Shown: in pieces, positions 63,000-64,000 of the stretch
Position numbering within the stretch: the stretch's first letter is position 1
Layout: each line of letters begins with the position of its first letter
Translations under genes and position numbers: made by a program
The notes under the pieces: model-generated
Databases searched by the model: none
What the model saw: only the letters and a program-made list of their open reading frames with translations
Told to the model about the DNA's origin: nothing
Assembly (NCBI GenBank): GCA_033557465.1
Contig: CM066033.1
Span: 1,247,827,523 to 1,247,891,522, forward strand
Reading direction: 5' to 3'
DNA: 64,000 nucleotides
DNA from: Ichthyophis bannanicus
Taxonomy: Eukaryota > Chordata > Amphibia > Gymnophiona > Ichthyophiidae

Positions 63000-64000
63000 G
63001 GGGGATGTTTACTAAAAACCGGAAATGTGCGTGCCGCAAAATAGCGCACGGAAACGCGGCACTGAAACGCTAATAAACGCGTTTAAACGCCCCGCACACG
63101 TGCGTGTCACCCCCGCAAAGGTGCGCGGCACACTAACGGGCCCCGTACAAGTGCGGGCCCGCAAATGTCCGATAGAGGCGTGGAATGGCTAAAGGAGGGC
63201 GGAGAAAGGCTCCGGAGGGGCGGAGGGACGGGGTCAATGGGTGGAGAGTGGGAGGGGAGAGGCTCCCCGCACAGTATCGGGCCCGAATTTGCATTTAAAG
63301 GGAAGAGAAACCATTTCCGTCAGCAATGTACAGGAAAACCGGGGAAACCAGCAAAACGTGAGCAGTGTGATACATGTGCACAGCACAAAAGTGCAAATAA
63401 AAATAGAAAATGACTACAACAGAACTATTAAAAATAGTAATTCAGCTGGGGAACAGTTATAGTGATGGGCAAATACAGAAAACACACCCAGCAAAGCTCC
63501 AGAAAAAAGAAATGAATTTTGGAAGGGTTTACGGAGCGGAGACTCTTCCAAAAAACATTTCCTTTTGTGGAGCTTTCCTGGGAGTGTTTGCTATGGTTGC
63601 CCATTAATATCACTGTTGCCCAGACACCCCTGTATTGCAGGGGACATAAGCATGGGGAAAACACCCATATTTTACCCAACAACGCACACACACCACAACA
63701 ATGGGCATTACCCACAGCCAAGTACCCCAAATGCAGTCCCGTACTGCCACATTCCAATCAGGTCACTTGCCTTTTATGGGAGAAGCTCATGCCAGCTTGT
63801 TGGCGGACGAGTACATGTGGTGCAGGGGGCAGTGGCTGCTAGCGACAGAAGACAGAGGCCTAGCCATGTGCAGGCTGGCACAGTCCACAGCAACAGACAG
63901 GCCCTGCCGGATCCACAGTCATGGACTATCCAGGGAATTCAGCCAAGCTGTGGCTACACGGTGGTGCAGTGCACACAGACAATGCATGCAAGAACAGAAG
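63000..64000. mobile_element. Second copy of the TIR element, cut by the window end
   Basis: Starts GGGGGATGTTTACTAAAA. It follows 50797-51442 block by block ('gatagaggcgtgga', 'ggggtcaatggg', 'aagagaaaccatttccgtcagcaatgtac', the hairpin), skips about 300 bp, and then follows 51740-52110 to the last base ('gtgcacacagacaatgcatgcaagaacagaag'). Same orientation as the first copy, 12.2 kb away. The right end is outside the window. Confidence 0.8.

Overview
This window is repeat-rich vertebrate intergenic (or deep intronic) DNA. I find no convincing host protein-coding gene, no rRNA gene, no canonical tRNA gene and no CRISPR array. Nearly every open reading frame that makes sense is a decayed piece of a transposable element. 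The repertoire (CR1, L2, RTE, an R4/Dong-like LINE, Penelope, an L1-like fragment, Ty3/gypsy, hAT MITEs, tRNA-type SINEs with a 'commonly resolved tail' such as 'cttgggcaagtcacttaaccctccattgcc') and the CR1 3' end reading 'atgccatactgggtcagacc' fit an amphibian with a large genome. A caecilian is my best guess, from memory of such repeats; this is inference.

Layout. 1-9.0 kb: L2 and Penelope remnants, CR1 and RTE reverse-transcriptase pieces, and the first two copies of a palindrome-rich foldback family. 9.0-14.3 kb: a nearly full-length CR1 on the minus strand (esterase-like ORF1, endonuclease, RT, 3' end) inserted into an older plus-strand CR1, with a GGGAC duplication at the two junctions. 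15.7-26.3 kb: a Russian-doll locus. An R4/Dong-like LINE (minus) is split by an L2 LINE (plus), which is itself split by a 6.2-kb Ty3/gypsy element (minus, 18301-24468) and by a 5'-truncated CR1. 26.4-34 kb: L2-clade LINEs in both orientations, one with a 382-codon RT frame, plus SINEs and an L1-like 3' end. 34.3-35.3 kb: a terminal-inverted-repeat (TIR) element that contains a first-exon-like segment. 36.4-45 kb: two more CR1 copies, each interrupted by a foldback copy, one also by a hAT MITE with a perfect 8-bp target duplication. 45.6-49.3 kb: further MITEs and LINE remnants. 50.8-56.1 kb: a 5.27-kb TIR-bounded element of unrecognised type, full of tRNA-like modules, tandem units and hairpins, with a second copy entering at 63.0 kb and running off the window. 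58.4-59.3 kb: an unexplained direct duplication.

The most notable content is (1) the Ty3/gypsy element, which has a SCAN-like Gag, a protease, a dUTPase with all five motifs between protease and reverse transcriptase, RT and RNase H, but no integrase that I can see, and whose six internal stop codons are all TGA; (2) the TIR element at 50.8 kb; and (3) the five-copy foldback family. The elements act on each other mainly by nesting. There is also a plausible LINE/SINE partnership: one SINE type has a 3' tail resembling the 3' end of the RTE LINE at 4.8-6.8 kb.
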